From NCBI RefSeq assembly GCF_019393635.1, contig NC_057863.1:639740306-639804305 (forward strand): a DNA stretch of 64,000 bases, given 5' to 3'. The position numbers and the translations under genes were made by a program. The DNA is from Dromiciops gliroides. Taxonomy: Eukaryota > Chordata > Mammalia > Microbiotheria > Microbiotheriidae. Shown here in pieces: positions 21,230 to 31,912 of the stretch (positions are counted from its first letter, which is position 1; each line of letters starts with the position of its first letter). The notes under the pieces are model-generated. The model saw nothing but the letters and a program-made list of their open reading frames with translations, was not told the origin of the DNA and made no database searches.

Positions 21230-21237
21230 CAAAAAAC
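21064..21237 (+). mobile_element. CORE-SINE with (AAAAC)n tail
   Basis: Flanked by AAACCACCTGAAG/AAACTACCTGAAG; the tail is expanded to AAAAC units. Confidence 0.92.
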
Positions 21238-21285
21238 TACCTGAAGCAGCCCATTCTCCTTCTGGATAGTTCTCATTTTTAGGAT

Positions 21286-21543
21286 GAGGCAGCTAGGTGG
21301 CACCATGGTGAATAGAACGCAGGATCTGGAGTCAGGAAGACTTCTTCCTGAGTTCAAATCTGGCTTCAGATGCTTATTAGCTGTGTGACTCTAGGCAAAT
21401 CATCTTACCCTGTTGGCCTCAGTTTCCTCCATCTGTAAGATGAGCTGGAGAAGGAAATGGTGAACCAGTCTAGGATCTTTGCCAAGAAAGCCCCAAATGG
21501 GGTCATAGAGATTTGGACATGACTGAAACAACTCAACAACAGC
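21286..21543 (+). mobile_element. RTE-tailed CORE-SINE
   Basis: Head with GCAGCTAGGTGGCACCATGG, CORE, then GAGCTGGAGAAGGAAATGG and the GGACATGACTGAAACAACTCAACAACAG end. Confidence 0.88.
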
Positions 21544-21559
21544 AAATTCTTGGAAACAT

Positions 21560-21945
21560 TTTTTTTCCCTAGGCTAAATATCCCTAATTCTTTCAACTAA
21601 TCCTCATGTGACATGATTTCAAGACCTTTCAGACTCCAGTTTACCCTCCCTTGGATGCTTTCCAGCTAATCAATGTCCTTTAAACAAAATGTGGTATCCA
21701 GAACTGGACACAAACATGGTCTGCTTGAGATAAAGCATGGGTGGATGGACTCCTTCCTAGTCCTAGACACTGTGTATTTTTTAATTTACCCTAAGATAAA
21801 CTTGATTGAGGAGGGAGACAACATATTATTTACACATTTATTTCTTTCTTTGGTTTATATCTATATATCTATATCTTTGGGTCCATCAAAACCCCTAAAT
21901 CTTTTTTAGATGAACTGCTACTATCTAGCCATGCTCCCTCCCCTC
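21560..21945 (+). mobile_element. CR1/L3-type LINE relic
   Basis: CTAGGCTAAATATCCCTAATTCTTTCAAC..GACCTTTCAGACTCC..CAGAACTGGACACAA..AAACCCCTAAATCTTTTTTAGATGAACTGCT follows the order of the CR1/L3 3' region seen across amniotes. Confidence 0.65.
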
Positions 21946-22012
21946 CTTCCCTCATCACCATTCCTACCCAACCTATAAAGATATTGTGCCGGAGAAGAGA
22001 ATAGCATCATGG

Positions 22013-22150
22013 GAGCAGCTAAGTGGCACAGTGGATGAAGCAACCGGCCCTGGATTCAGGAGAACCTGAGTTCAAATCCGGCCTCAGACACTTGACACTA
22101 GCTGTGTGACCCTGGGCAAGTCACTTAACCCTCATTTCCCTGCAAAAAAC
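22013..22150 (+). mobile_element. CORE-SINE
   Basis: Poly(A)-tailed copy with GCAGCTAAGTGGCACAGTGG head and CACTTAACCCTCATTTCCCTGCAAAAA end. Confidence 0.9.
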
Positions 22151-22840
22151 TCCCCAAATTAACAAAATTTAAAATTATTCAAATGAGGGAGACACAAAGA
22201 AGATATGACAGAAGGAGAGGCAGTGACGGAGGTGGCTGTCTTCTGTGGCCTCCCTCCCCCACCAGGGAGCTGAGAGAACAGAGCCCCCCTATTCCGCGGG
22301 GTTTTGGCAGGCAGCATGATTCATGACTACCTCCTCAAATGCCTGAGCCCCTTCATGAGCCCTGGTCTTATCTGCAGTGACTCAGTCTGGGGTCACCCTG
22401 GAACATTTCTATGTATTAGTGGGTGGGAGTCGCTCCGATTCAGTAATTGTGGCTCCTTCCTCTTCTCTCTAATGTCTCTTCCAGCTCTAAATGGATGTTT
22501 CCTGCATCTAGATTGATCCTGTTATGAATGGAGATGGACCTAGGCAGCTTGGAGATGGAGTCACTAGGCCTGGACACAGGACACTCCTCCAGCTAGCTAG
22601 GTTTATCTGACAACCATCTTCTACCACAGACCAGTGGGGACCCTTGAGGTCTCTGGTCTTACTATTTCCTTACCCTGCTCAGGTTTTCCACTTTAAACTG
22701 CAAAGTCCCCTAAGAAGTCTGGTTCTTTCTGGTCTAGATCCCATGCCACTTTAGAGGGATACTGCTGTCCTGGAACTCACTGGATTCTTTAACCTATGAT
22801 CCCTTGGCCCTTGCCATTAAGATAATAGAATCATAAATCA
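22151..22840. other. Repeat-poor intergenic segment with AP-1/GATA-like sites
   Basis: No exon seen. CTTATCTGCAGTGACTCAG at 22368-22386 combines a GATA-type and an AP-1/MARE-type site. Function unproven. Confidence 0.4.
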
Positions 22841-23112
22841 ATAACTCAGAGACTCTCAAGGCCAGAAACTGTGGCCCAAGGATGTTAAGTGACTTACCCA
22901 AAGATCATATGATCATAGAGAGAAGTGAAAGAGACTTTAGAGATGACCTCATTCAAACCCTTCATTTTACAGAAGGAGAAACCAAGGCATGGAGAAGTCA
23001 CATGACCTGGCCAAGGTCACAAAGAAAGTAATTATCAGAGGTAAGATCTGAACCCAGACCCTCTGAATTCAGAGTCAAAGATCTTTCTCCTAGACCACAA
23101 TGCTTCCCAGAA
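22841..23112 (-). mobile_element. MIR/THER-type SINE
   Basis: AACCCTTCATTTTACAGAAGGAGAAACCAAGGC..GACCTGGCCAAGGTCACAAAGAAAG..AGATCTGAACCCAGACCCTCTGA; antisense MIR. Confidence 0.78.
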
Positions 23113-23384
23113 TAGGCCACCCTCTGCAATCTAGATATTCTCTATCCCTTACCAAGATTCCAGAACTGGGTAATCTGCCTCATCTTGGCTCTACTGTTTC
23201 CCTCTTGCCTATTTTCTCCCAACCTCATCTACTCCCTTGGGGTGAAAGTAGGGTCTGAGTCTCCCAGGTTTCCTTACTAAAAATCCCCCAGAGCCCTTTA
23301 AAGTTCTACCCCCAATGTCAATGTCATCACTCAACCCCTGAGTCAGCCCGGGGCCCAAGTGGTACCTCTCCCTCACCCCACCCC

Positions 23385-23538
23385 TCTCTTTTTTTTTTCT
23401 TTTGTGGGGCAATGGGGGTTAAGTGACTTGCCCAGGGTCACACAGCTAGTAAGTGTCAAGTGTCTGAGGCCGGATTTGAACTCAGGTACTCCTGAATCCA
23501 GGACCAGTGCTTTAACCACTGCGCCATCTAGGGACCCC
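23385..23538 (-). mobile_element. CORE-SINE
   Basis: Minus-strand copy, poly-T at left and GCGCCATCTAGGGACCCCC at right. Confidence 0.9.
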
Positions 23539-23604
23539 CCCTACCCCTCTCTTCAGATCTGGCCAGGGCTCCTACTGTCCCTCATCATATCTTGGCTTCA
23601 CACA

Positions 23605-23765
23605 TGACCCAGAGGCATCTCATCCAATCCCTTATTTTACAGAAACAGAGTGTCAAAGTCAAGAGCCTTGTCCAAGGTCACACAGGTGGGAGAGAATGTG
23701 GGCGAGACGGGATTCTCACCACGGGCCTCAGACTCTCGATCCGGCACTCTTTTCACAGTCCCATG
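23605..23765 (-). mobile_element. MIR fragment
   Basis: CCCTTATTTTACAGAAACAGAG..CTTGTCCAAGGTCACACAGG..GACGGGATTCTCACCACGGGCCTC; antisense MIR. Confidence 0.7.
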
Positions 23766-24185
23766 ATCCTCCCCAACCTGACTTTATTTTCTCTTCCATC
23801 CTGTTGTCCGTCATTCAGCCGGTCTGACCCCTGGAGACCCAGACACTGGCAGACCTTTGGGTTGCTTGACTCATGGGGACCCCCCTGTGCCCACATCTCC
23901 AGCTGCCCTCATGCCTTCTCTATCCTCTGAGTGGCTGTGGGCCGCGGGGGCGCAGGGGTGCAGGGACAATGAGCCCAGGGAATAGCTGTCATTCCATCAC
24001 CAGCCTTGTCAGCTCCCAGCAGGGACAAATCCCACCCAGTTTTACAGAAAAAAGAGCCTTTTGTTCCCAGCTCCTGGCATCATGTTTGAGCTAAGGGAAA
24101 AGAGCAGCCCCTCTGACCCCTGGCCTCTGGCCTATGACCCGGCTTTAGCTCCCCACCCCCCACCCTTGGTCACCACCCTTCTCCC
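23766..24185. other. Unassigned intergenic segment
   Basis: Mixed GC sequence with no supported gene or repeat. Confidence 0.5.
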
Positions 24186-24500
24186 AACCAGAGAATCATA
24201 GCACAGGAGTGTTGGCAGAGACCACAGTGCCCATTTGGCCCCACCGTTCAAGAAAGAAAGCCTCACTAAGCATATCAAGAATGGTCCTGCTTGAAGACTT
24301 CCAAGGAGTAGGAGCCCGCCACTTATGTCTCCGGGTAGTCCACTGAGTTTGGGGACTACTTTAAATGCTAAGAAGTTTGTCCCTACTTCAAGCCTCATTT
24401 GAAGGAAACTGAGGCACAGGGAACTTAGGTGACTTACCCAGGGTCCAACAAGGAGTAAAGGCAGATCTGAGGTTTGAACCCAGGGACTCTGACCCTAAAT
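24186..24500 (-). mobile_element. MIR and CR1/L3-like relics
   Basis: TGGTCCTGCTTGAAGACTTCCAAGGAGTAGGAGCCCGCCAC resembles CR1/L3 (24275-24325). AAGGAAACTGAGGCACAGGGAACTTAGGTGACTTACCCAGGG at 24403-24444 is MIR CORE. Confidence 0.6.
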
Positions 24501-25054
24501 TCACAAAATCTTGAGTTTGGAGTAAAAGGCATTGGCCTCATCCCTCTATCCTCAGCTCCCATCCTAATTCACAGGTGGGAAGATGGAGGTTTTGGGAGGT
24601 GCCAGTCGGCCCCAGCTGCTCCCTCCTCCTCTCTGAAGCCAGCTCCCACTGGGCCAAGGAAAAGGCAGCGAGGGTTGCCAAGGTCTGACTTCAGGGCCAG
24701 GCAAAGTGCAGCTGGCCACCTTCCTACCCATTCAGACCCTGTGAGGGCGGGCCCTGGCTGAGAGGGCTCTAGATTCAGCCCAAGCCCTGACCTTTTTCCT
24801 CCCCCTATAGCTGACCTGTCGGCACCCCTCAAGGAGCCTGAGTGTGCCAAGGGAATACCTGGAATATGTAGAACTTCTGGGAAATCAGCAAGAGGCCTGG
24901 CATGACTCAGGACAGTAAAGACAGAAAGCAAAAGAGTTATCACTAAGGGACCTGAGACCAAGCCACTGCTATTGCTCTATGGCTGGGCTGGGCCTGGGGC
25001 CCTGATCCTCCACTTGGAAAGACCTGTTGTTTCTCCATCTTAAGAACAGGCTGA
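24501..25054. other. Unassigned intergenic segment
   Basis: GC-rich mixed sequence without a supported exon or repeat. Confidence 0.45.
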
Positions 25055-25205
25055 GGGGCAGCCAGGTGGCACAGTGGATAGATCCCCGGCCCTGGAGTCA
25101 GGAGGACCTGAGTTCAAATCCGGCCTCAGACACTTGACACTTACTAGCTGTGTGACCCTGGGCAAGTCACTTAACCCCAATTGCCTCACTTAAAAAAAAA
25201 AAAGA
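25055..25205 (+). mobile_element. CORE-SINE with target duplication
   Basis: Flanked by AAGAACAGGCTGA and AAGAATAGGCTGA. Confidence 0.92.
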
Positions 25206-26085
25206 ATAGGCTGAAAGGCTTGGGGGGAGAAACAGAGAGAGACAGAAAGGAGAGACAGAGATAGAGAGACAAAGGGAGAGAGAAACAGAGACAGAGAAAA
25301 AGACAAAGGGGAGAGAGAGACAAAGAAAAGAGAGAGAAAAAAGAGAGGGAGGTATAGGGAGAGAAAAAAGGAAAGAGAGTAAGAGAGAAGAGAGGGGCAG
25401 TTAGATGACACAGTGGATAAAGCACCAGCCCTGGATTCAGGAGGACTTGAGTTCAAATCTGACCTCAGACACTTTACACTTACTAGCTGGGTGACCCTGG
25501 GCAAGTCACCCTCATTGCCCTGCCCCCCCCAAAAAAAAGAAGAAGAAGAGGGGAGGGCGAGGAAGAGGGAAAGGGAGAGGGAGATAGGGGAGACAGAAAG
25601 AGGCAGAGAAAAGAGAAAAAAGAGAGAGAAGGAGGTATGGTAAGAGAAAGAGGGAGAGAGAAGAGAAAGGGAGAGGGAGAGAGACAGAGACAGAGAGAAA
25701 GGGAAGAGAGAGGGGGATGAGGAGAGGAAGAAGAAAGAAAGAGAGGAAGATATGGGGAGAGAAAGAGGGGGAAGAGAGGGAGTAAGAGAGAAGAAGGAGG
25801 GAGGGAGAGGGGAGGGAGATAGGGGGTGGGGAGAGAGAAAAACAGAAAGACAGAAACAGAGAAGAGAGAAAAAAGAGAGAAGGAGGTGTGGTGAGAGAAA
25901 GAGGGAGAGGGAGACCGAGAAAGGGATGAGAGAGGGGGAGGGGAAGAGAAAGAGAAAAGAAAGAGGGAGATATGGGAGAGGAAGAGGAGGAGAAGAGAGG
26001 GAGAGGAAGGAGAGGAAGAGGGAGAGGGGAGGGCGGGAGAGGGAGAGAGAGAATGGGCAGGAGAGAGAGGGAGAGGCAGGGGCTT
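25206..26085 (+). repeat. 880 bp purine-rich tract interrupted by a SINE
   Basis: GAGA/GGGAGA/AAAGAGAG units, nearly all A/G on the plus strand, at 25230-25392 and 25541-26085. The ~300-codon frames here are low-complexity and not genes. Confidence 0.93.
25393..25540 (+). mobile_element. CORE-SINE inside the purine tract
   Basis: Head GGGGCAGTTAGATGACACAGTGG, CORE, A-tail. Its insertion splits the GA tract. Confidence 0.9.
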
Positions 26086-26695
26086 GGGGCACTTGGCCTG
26101 AATCTCCCAGGAAGCCCTGGAGTTCAGTGCCAGCTGGCTCGGTTTTGGCACAAAGCCATCACCACCTGTGTCTAAACTCGTCTTCTTTCTGGTCCCAGGG
26201 CCCTTGCAGAAGATCCGGGGGCTACCAGCTCTGGGAGTGCTGAAGATAAAGCACTTCTCAGCACCCAGGATTAATAGCCTTCTGGGAAGGGAGAGAGAGC
26301 CAGCAGAGAGCAGGGCGATAGATGTAAACAGCCGAGGCCTGCCAGAGGAGAAGCCTCAGCCTCGCTCCCCACGCTTGGTCCCTCCGGGAGACTTGGGTAG
26401 CCATAACCCAGCCTCGCAGGCCTCCTTCCTCTCTGTCCTGCCCTGCCCATCTCCTCCCCTCTGCTCCCTCTGGCTCCCCTTCCTAGGGGCCCTGCTGGAG
26501 TCTGGCATCCCCCATGCCAGACCACATTCCTGGAGCTGGTGGGGTGGGGAGAAGGAGATGGGGAGGAGCCAATCCCTGTTGGAAGGAAGGGCTATGGGCA
26601 CCTAGGGTAAGTGCCCCCCTCCTCATGCCTCTCCACTGCTGGGCTTTGCCAAGTTGGGCTCTGGGGAGAGGCCACTTTGATGGGGAAAGGGTGAG
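26086..26695. other. Repeat-poor GC-rich intergenic segment
   Basis: No gene supported. Frames in this block lack domains and conserved boundaries. Confidence 0.45.
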
Positions 26696-26850
26696 GGGCA
26701 GATTTACAGGCTCATTGAGCTGGAAGGAGCCTCTGGTCCAACATTTTACATTTGAGGAAACTGAGGCCTGCAAAGATGACACAGTAGTACGTTGACAAAC
26801 AGGAGTTGAGTCCCAGCTCCTCTGACTCCGGGACCAATATTCTCTGGGGA
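26696..26850 (-). mobile_element. MIR fragment
   Basis: CATTGAGCTGGAAGGAGCCTCTGGTCCAACATTTTACATTTGAGGAAACTGAGGC; antisense MIR. Confidence 0.72.
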
Positions 26851-26969
26851 TTCAACATTAAGTATTTTGGGGGTGGATGCTCTACTAAACATTGTTGTCA
26901 TCTGAGTGGGGAACTGAGCTAGTGAAGAAACTCTCTTCACCAATGCAGGTCAGTACCTGCTCAGCAACT

Positions 26970-27095
26970 TACAGTCTTAGAGAATTGGGGTGCTGCCTTT
27001 TAGTGTGGACACAGAGAGGTTGTGTGATTTGCCAGGGATCACACAGCTACAAATAGTCTGCACTTGAACCCAAGTCTTCCTGACCCCCAATGATG
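26970..27095 (-). mobile_element. MIR fragment
   Basis: TGTGTGATTTGCCAGGGATCACACAGCTACAAATAG..CTTGAACCCAAGTCTTCCTGAC; antisense MIR CORE. Confidence 0.7.
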
Positions 27096-27099
27096 GCCA

Positions 27100-27500
27100 T
27101 GAAAATATATTCAAATGACATGCAAATGAATCTTTCCACGTAATGGGGGAGCGGGCAGGCGGGGCGAGGATCAGAGACTTGGGAGGGAAAGGGGCAAGCT
27201 GCTCCACGGTCCTCTCCTTGCGGCGGGCAGCCAAAGGACGATGGCTTGAACTCTGGCTCCTGGCAGAGAGCGGAGTTGGGGCTCTGTCCTCGACTTCCCT
27301 GAGAAGCAGTGAACCCAGTTTTCTAAGCTTCCCCAACCTGAATAAGGTCCTGACAAGCTTGCAGTTTTTCCCCATTCCATCCCTAATATGACGTCACCCC
27401 TCACCCCCTACACACATACTCCACACGGCGGCCAAAAGCTGCAGCTGCCCCCAGGAAAACAGCTTCCCAGAACATGTTTATGTGAGACCTCAGCCTGGGG
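27100..27500. promoter_or_regulatory. Candidate cis-regulatory patch (octamer, CRE, p53-like half-site)
   Basis: Repeat-free stretch with ATGCAAAT near 27120, a full palindromic CRE TGACGTCA at 27389-27396 and GAACATGTTT near 27470. Motifs only; no other evidence of function. Confidence 0.3.
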
Positions 27501-28297
27501 CTGAGGCTGAGGGGTGGGGACTAGGAGCTGGGGCTTCTCTGGCTCTCTGTGGAGCCTGGGAGACCTCACAAAGGCCCTATGGAGGGTCCACTGGGGCCCA
27601 TATGGGCAGGGAATGACAGAGTTTACTGGCTATGTTGGTATCCTTCCCTGACCCCTCCACCCCTCTGCCCAGGGCAGGAAGGACCCGGAGAGCTACTGAG
27701 TGAAACTGCCTTGGGGGAAAAGTCAGGAATGGGCTGAATTTCTCTGATCTCAGCAGCTTCCCCAAGGCCCAGAAGAGACCCTGGACAGCTGATTCTAGGG
27801 AGCTGACTCTTCTCTGCCCAAGCCCTGGAAACCGTTCTCATCCGACGCCAGGCAGGCCAGACTTGGATCTCTGAGCGGGTTCTCATGATGTTTTTGGGGC
27901 TGAATATCTAGGAAGAGGAGGAGAAGGTGGATTAGCTGGATGGATATCTAGGAGAAGGGCAAGGGGCTAGACACCTCCAAATAATTTGTTGCTGTAGATC
28001 TCTCAGTTATGGCCCAAGGAGTGTGAGAAAGAATAAACTTGTGTGTGGAGATGGGGGCGGAGGGTGGCGTGGGCAGGGGTGCCAGCTAGGAGAAGAGTTC
28101 CTACCCTTGAACCTGGGACTGAGAAGGGGAGTGGGTGCCCTGGAAGGGAGATAATTCAGTTTTGCCCCCCTCACTTTTAAAGCTTGAACACTGGGCTAGA
28201 AGCCTGGTCATTTCTCTTTGGACAAACTGGTGAGGGATAAGGCAGTACCAGACCCCTCAGGGTTGGGTTTTTTAAGTTTGGCTGAAGCTAAAGGTAC
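27501..28297. other. Unassigned intergenic segment
   Basis: Mixed unique-looking sequence, no gene or repeat supported. Confidence 0.45.
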
Positions 28298-28553
28298 ATG
28301 GCAGCTAGGTGGCACCATAGTGGATAGAGAGCAAGGCTGGGAATCAGGAAGACTCTTCCTGAGTTCAAATCTGTCCTCAGACACTTAGTAGCTGTGTGAC
28401 CCTAGGCAAGCCACTTTACCCAGTTTGACTCAGTTTCCTCATCTGTAAAATGAGCTGGAGAAGGAAATGGTAAACCACGGTGGTATCTTTGCCAAGAAAA
28501 CTCCAAGTGGGGTCAGGAAGAGTTGGACAACGACTGAAAAATGACTGGACAAT
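28298..28553 (+). mobile_element. RTE-tailed CORE-SINE
   Basis: Head GGCAGCTAGGTGGCACCATAG, CORE, ATCTGTAAAATGAGCTGGAG, and end GACTGAAAAATGACTGGACAAT. Confidence 0.88.
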
Positions 28554-28734
28554 AAAGGCACAAGAGCCAGCCAGTAAGGATCAACCAGGTTGAAACTACT
28601 TGAATGGACAGAGCATCCAAGGAATCCCAGACTGGAGACTTAAGTGGAAGGAGCCTGATATGGGAAGCTTTCAGTGCCAGGCTAAGGATTTCTACTTTTA
28701 TCCTTAGAGGCTCCCAGACTTGGTACCAGTTCCC

Positions 28735-28850
28735 TTTTGGGTCAAAGGGTTTGGATCTGGAAGGATCACTGAGTCTAAGCCTCTCATCTAAGAGAAGAGG
28801 AAACTGAGGCTCAGAAAGCTAATAGGACTTCTCCCAGGCCCCTAGTTATG
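28735..28850 (-). mobile_element. MIR fragment
   Basis: GGATCTGGAAGGATCACTGAGTCTAAGCCTCTCATCTAAGAGAAGAGGAAACTGAGGCTCAG; antisense MIR. Confidence 0.65.
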
Positions 28851-28984
28851 GAAAACCTTAAAGGCAACTCCATGGGAAACCCACCTGCCTTCTGCCCTCA
28901 CCACTGTGCCCCTGCCCCATTGATTCCTGAGATAGCAAGGGTAATGTCTTTTCCTATCAAACTTTACATGCATTTATTCAATCC

Positions 28985-29114
28985 AATTATATGTATATAT
29001 ACATGTATATGTATATATGCACACATACACATGTGTATGTATATTGTGTATACATACAAAAATGTGTGTGCATATCTATGTGTGTATGTATAAATGTATA
29101 TAGGTGTGTATATC

Positions 29115-29154
<40 letters not shown>

Positions 29155-29165
29155 ATCTATCTTAC
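28985..29165 (+). repeat. Compound (TATG)n/(TGTA)n and (ATCT)n microsatellite
   Basis: TATGTATA variants followed by about twelve CTAT units at 29112-29162. Confidence 0.92.
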
Positions 29166-29564
29166 TATTTGCCAGGCACCATGCTTAGGGATATGAATTC
29201 CAAAATGAAGCAGGGGCTCATCTATACATGTACACAATAAATAAATATACTGCATATACAAAGTAATATCCATGAGGGGATAACTCTAACAACTTGGGGA
29301 GGGAATGGGGAGGGGGAGATTAGGGAAGACACCAGGCTGGGTCTTGGAGGAAGTTAGCTATGCATTCCAAGGAATGAGGAAATCATTTTTACATGAGCAT
29401 GAAAGCTGGTTGGAAATGGATTGCCAAATATAGGGAAGAACCACCAGACCAGTTTATTTATTTCTTCTTTTGTACTTGGTAAACTTCATCAGATATCAGC
29501 ATTTTCATACACACAGAAAAATAGAGAAGATTGAGCATGTAATGTCAAATCTATTTGTGAAGCT
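29166..29564. other. Unassigned A/T-rich segment
   Basis: No gene seen; possibly decayed LINE DNA. Confidence 0.4.
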
Positions 29565-29672
29565 TGTCTATATATATATATGTATTTAGATGTATAATAT
29601 GTATGAGTCACTGCCCTCAAGTATGTATGTGTATGTGTGTGCATGTATGTATGTATGTGTGTGTGTATTTCA
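29565..29672 (+). repeat. (TA)n/(GTAT)n/(GT)n microsatellite
   Basis: TATATATATGTA then GTATGTATGT and GTGTGTGTGT units. Confidence 0.85.
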
Positions 29673-29929
29673 ACATGTTAGTTTCAAAGCTGTCTGGCTT
29701 ATCTTCTGAACATAAAACTTTACTGCAAATAATCTTTGTTTTAAGAATTTTGTTTAAAATTCTGAACTTAACAGTAAATGGAATGGACATTTGCATTCAC
29801 TTAGTAGAGGCAGGAGGAAGAATATACATTAAACTGTTCTAGTTCTTCATTATATACAGCTGGCTTTCCCTTGAAGTACCTAATTTTAACATGCCACTTT
29901 CAAAGCTGTACTGCTGATCTGTGATTCCT

Positions 29930-30173
29930 TCTTTTTTGTTATTGTGTCTGACTCTTCATGACCCCATTTGGGGTTTTCTTGGCAGAGCTACTGGAGTGTT
30001 TTGCCATTTCCTTCTCCAGATCATTTTATAGATGAGGAAACTGAAGGCAAAAGGGTAGGTGACTTGATCAGGGCAATAGCTAGTGAGTGTCTGGAGTCAG
30101 ATTTGAACTCAGGAAGATGTCTTTCTGGTCTCAAGCCCACGTTCTATCACTATGGCACCACCTAGCTGCCCAT
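29930..30173 (-). mobile_element. RTE-tailed CORE-SINE
   Basis: TTGTGTCTGACTCTTCATGACCCCATTTGGGG tail at left, GCACCACCTAGCTGCCC head at right. Confidence 0.88.
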
Positions 30174-30174
30174 T

Positions 30175-31020
30175 CTTTTTATTCTACACATTAAATAAAA
30201 GTGTTTCAATAACCCCCCTTTTTCCCCCTTGTCTCTTTCTTTCCTCTCCTTCCTCCCATCTCCCTAAATAGAAAAAGAAAAAAGAAATAAAACTCTTATA
30301 GGAAGTAGCATAGTTAGCAAAACAAATTTCCATGTTGGCCATAACCCTGTGAGAATCAAGGTGCCACCCCCCTGCTGAGAAAGACATTGTGAGAACCAGG
30401 GCAACGCCCCCCATGAGGAGAAAGCATGTGACTAGCATCCAGAAGTTACATCAATTCATAGAACTGTTACATCTATTCATAGAACCGTCTGTAAGTCATG
30501 TCAATCAAAGCTACCAGCCAATTAGCTTGGAGCTTGGTGTGTGGGGGACTGCCCTTCTTGCGGTCCCGCAGGGAGCTTCCACTCGAGGAGAACGGGGGAC
30601 ACTTCCTTTCGGTTGGAGGTCCCAGGGGAGTCACCAGGGTAGCTAGGCTTTTTCTTTCTGAATTCACATGTTCTTCCTTTCTCTTTTGCTAACTTCTCAT
30701 ATACTTTAATAAATGCTTAATGCCGAAAGACTTGGTGCTATAAACTTCTAATTTAAGGTGACCACACATTAGATTTTTTTGTCATAACAATTAAATTTTA
30801 AACATAACACCCCCAACTGTATGTGTTCTTTAGCCCTTCACCCCTCTGTCAGGAGGTAGGCATCATCAATCCTCTGGAGTCATGGTCATCACATCGATCA
30901 GAGTTCTTAAGTCTTTCACAGCTTTCTTTTACATTGTTGTTGTTATTGTATAAATCATTCTTCTGATTTTGCTCACTTCACTCTGTATCATTTCCTATCA
31001 GTCTTCCCAGAATCACAATT
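30175..31020 (-). mobile_element. L1 3' region split by a solo LTR
   Basis: L1 sequence at 30175-30347 (ATAAAACTCTTATAGGAAGTAGCATAG..TCCATGTTGGCCAT) resumes at 30810-31020 (CCAACTGTATGTGTTCTTTAG..TTGCTCACTTCACTCTGTATCATTTCC). Confidence 0.72.
30348..30809 (+). mobile_element. Solo LTR, ERV family A (fossil)
   Basis: About 460 bp beginning TGTGAG and ending AACA, inserted in L1, with AATAAATGCTTAATG poly(A)-signal region and a GGTGACCACACATTAGAT segment shared with the LTR at 39577-39935. No internal retroviral genes lie beside it. Family placement is by eye; moderately old. Confidence 0.7.
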
Positions 31021-31029
31021 ATTCCTACT

Positions 31030-31350
31030 GTACTAGGTTGAATACCTCCAACATTCTACTTACCTTTTGTCAAACTCTCCATATTACCAATGTACTTCCA
31101 AAAAAGTGTTCCCTAGAAGTGAACATAGACTTGATTTGACAAGGATGTTAGATAGGAGGACTCTCACCTCCCTAGTCTCTGATCCTCTTACCAACCTAAG
31201 ATTTCATCAGGTTTCTTGGTTTCCATATCACATTATTGACTCACATTCAGTTTTGACTCACAGTCCTCTTTAATCTCCAGATCTTTTTCAGACAAGTCTT
31301 AGTGCCAGTCCCCAATTAGATTACTCCCTTTTTCCTCCCCAGTCCTATTT
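31030..31350 (+). mobile_element. CR1/L3-type LINE relic
   Basis: CACCTCCCTAGTCTCTGATCC..AACCTAAGATTTCATCAGG..CATATCACATTATTGACTCACATTCAG..CTCCAGATCTTTTTCAGAC follows the CR1/L3 3' order. Confidence 0.65.
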
Positions 31351-31780
31351 GTATAAAGGAGATACAGGCTGTCAGCTAGCCAAGTCCCAGGGTCAAGGGC
31401 TAGGAGTCCAGGCTACTTTTCTATGAAGGAGATTATATATGATTTGCTTGGCCCTGGAGAGCAGAACTAGGAGTTGGTAGGTAGAAATCAGAGGTGTGCT
31501 GGAGCTTATTATTTAGAGCTAATTGTTAAATTTCAGGGTGAGAATTTTTAGCTAGAAAAATCAGAGCTTGATTTATTGTTTTGTTGGTGTTGAGACTTAA
31601 AGTGATAGAGAAAATGTTAAAGTTAAAAGTTAATTAAAGATTCAAGTTAAAATTATGTCATGGGAACATTGTTTTTTGGGTTTTTTCCAGAGAACTGGTT
31701 ATTAAATATCTGCCAGTCTACTACTGGTGGGAATCGATGAGCAATAGAATGATGCTTCATATTAGGAATATGTGTGTGTT
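31351..31780. other. Unassigned A/T-rich segment
   Basis: Contains AAAGTTAAAAGTTAATTAAAG runs. I could not assign a family; no gene seen. Confidence 0.4.
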
Positions 31781-31784
31781 TATA

Positions 31785-31912
31785 CACGCATATCTATCTG
31801 CTTATCTACCCATCTACCTATCTACCTATCTATCTATCTATCATCTATCTATTATCTATCTAGCTCTATCATCTCTCTCTCTCTCTACTACCTACCTATC
31901 TATCTCCTAACC
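31785..31912 (+). repeat. (ATCT)n/(ACCT)n/(CT)n microsatellite
   Basis: Imperfect CTAT units with a CTCTCTCTCT core. Confidence 0.92.

Noticed and set aside
25190-26243. A 300-codon Ser/Leu/Pro frame and partners
   Set aside because: Reading of a GA/CT tract and a SINE; low complexity.
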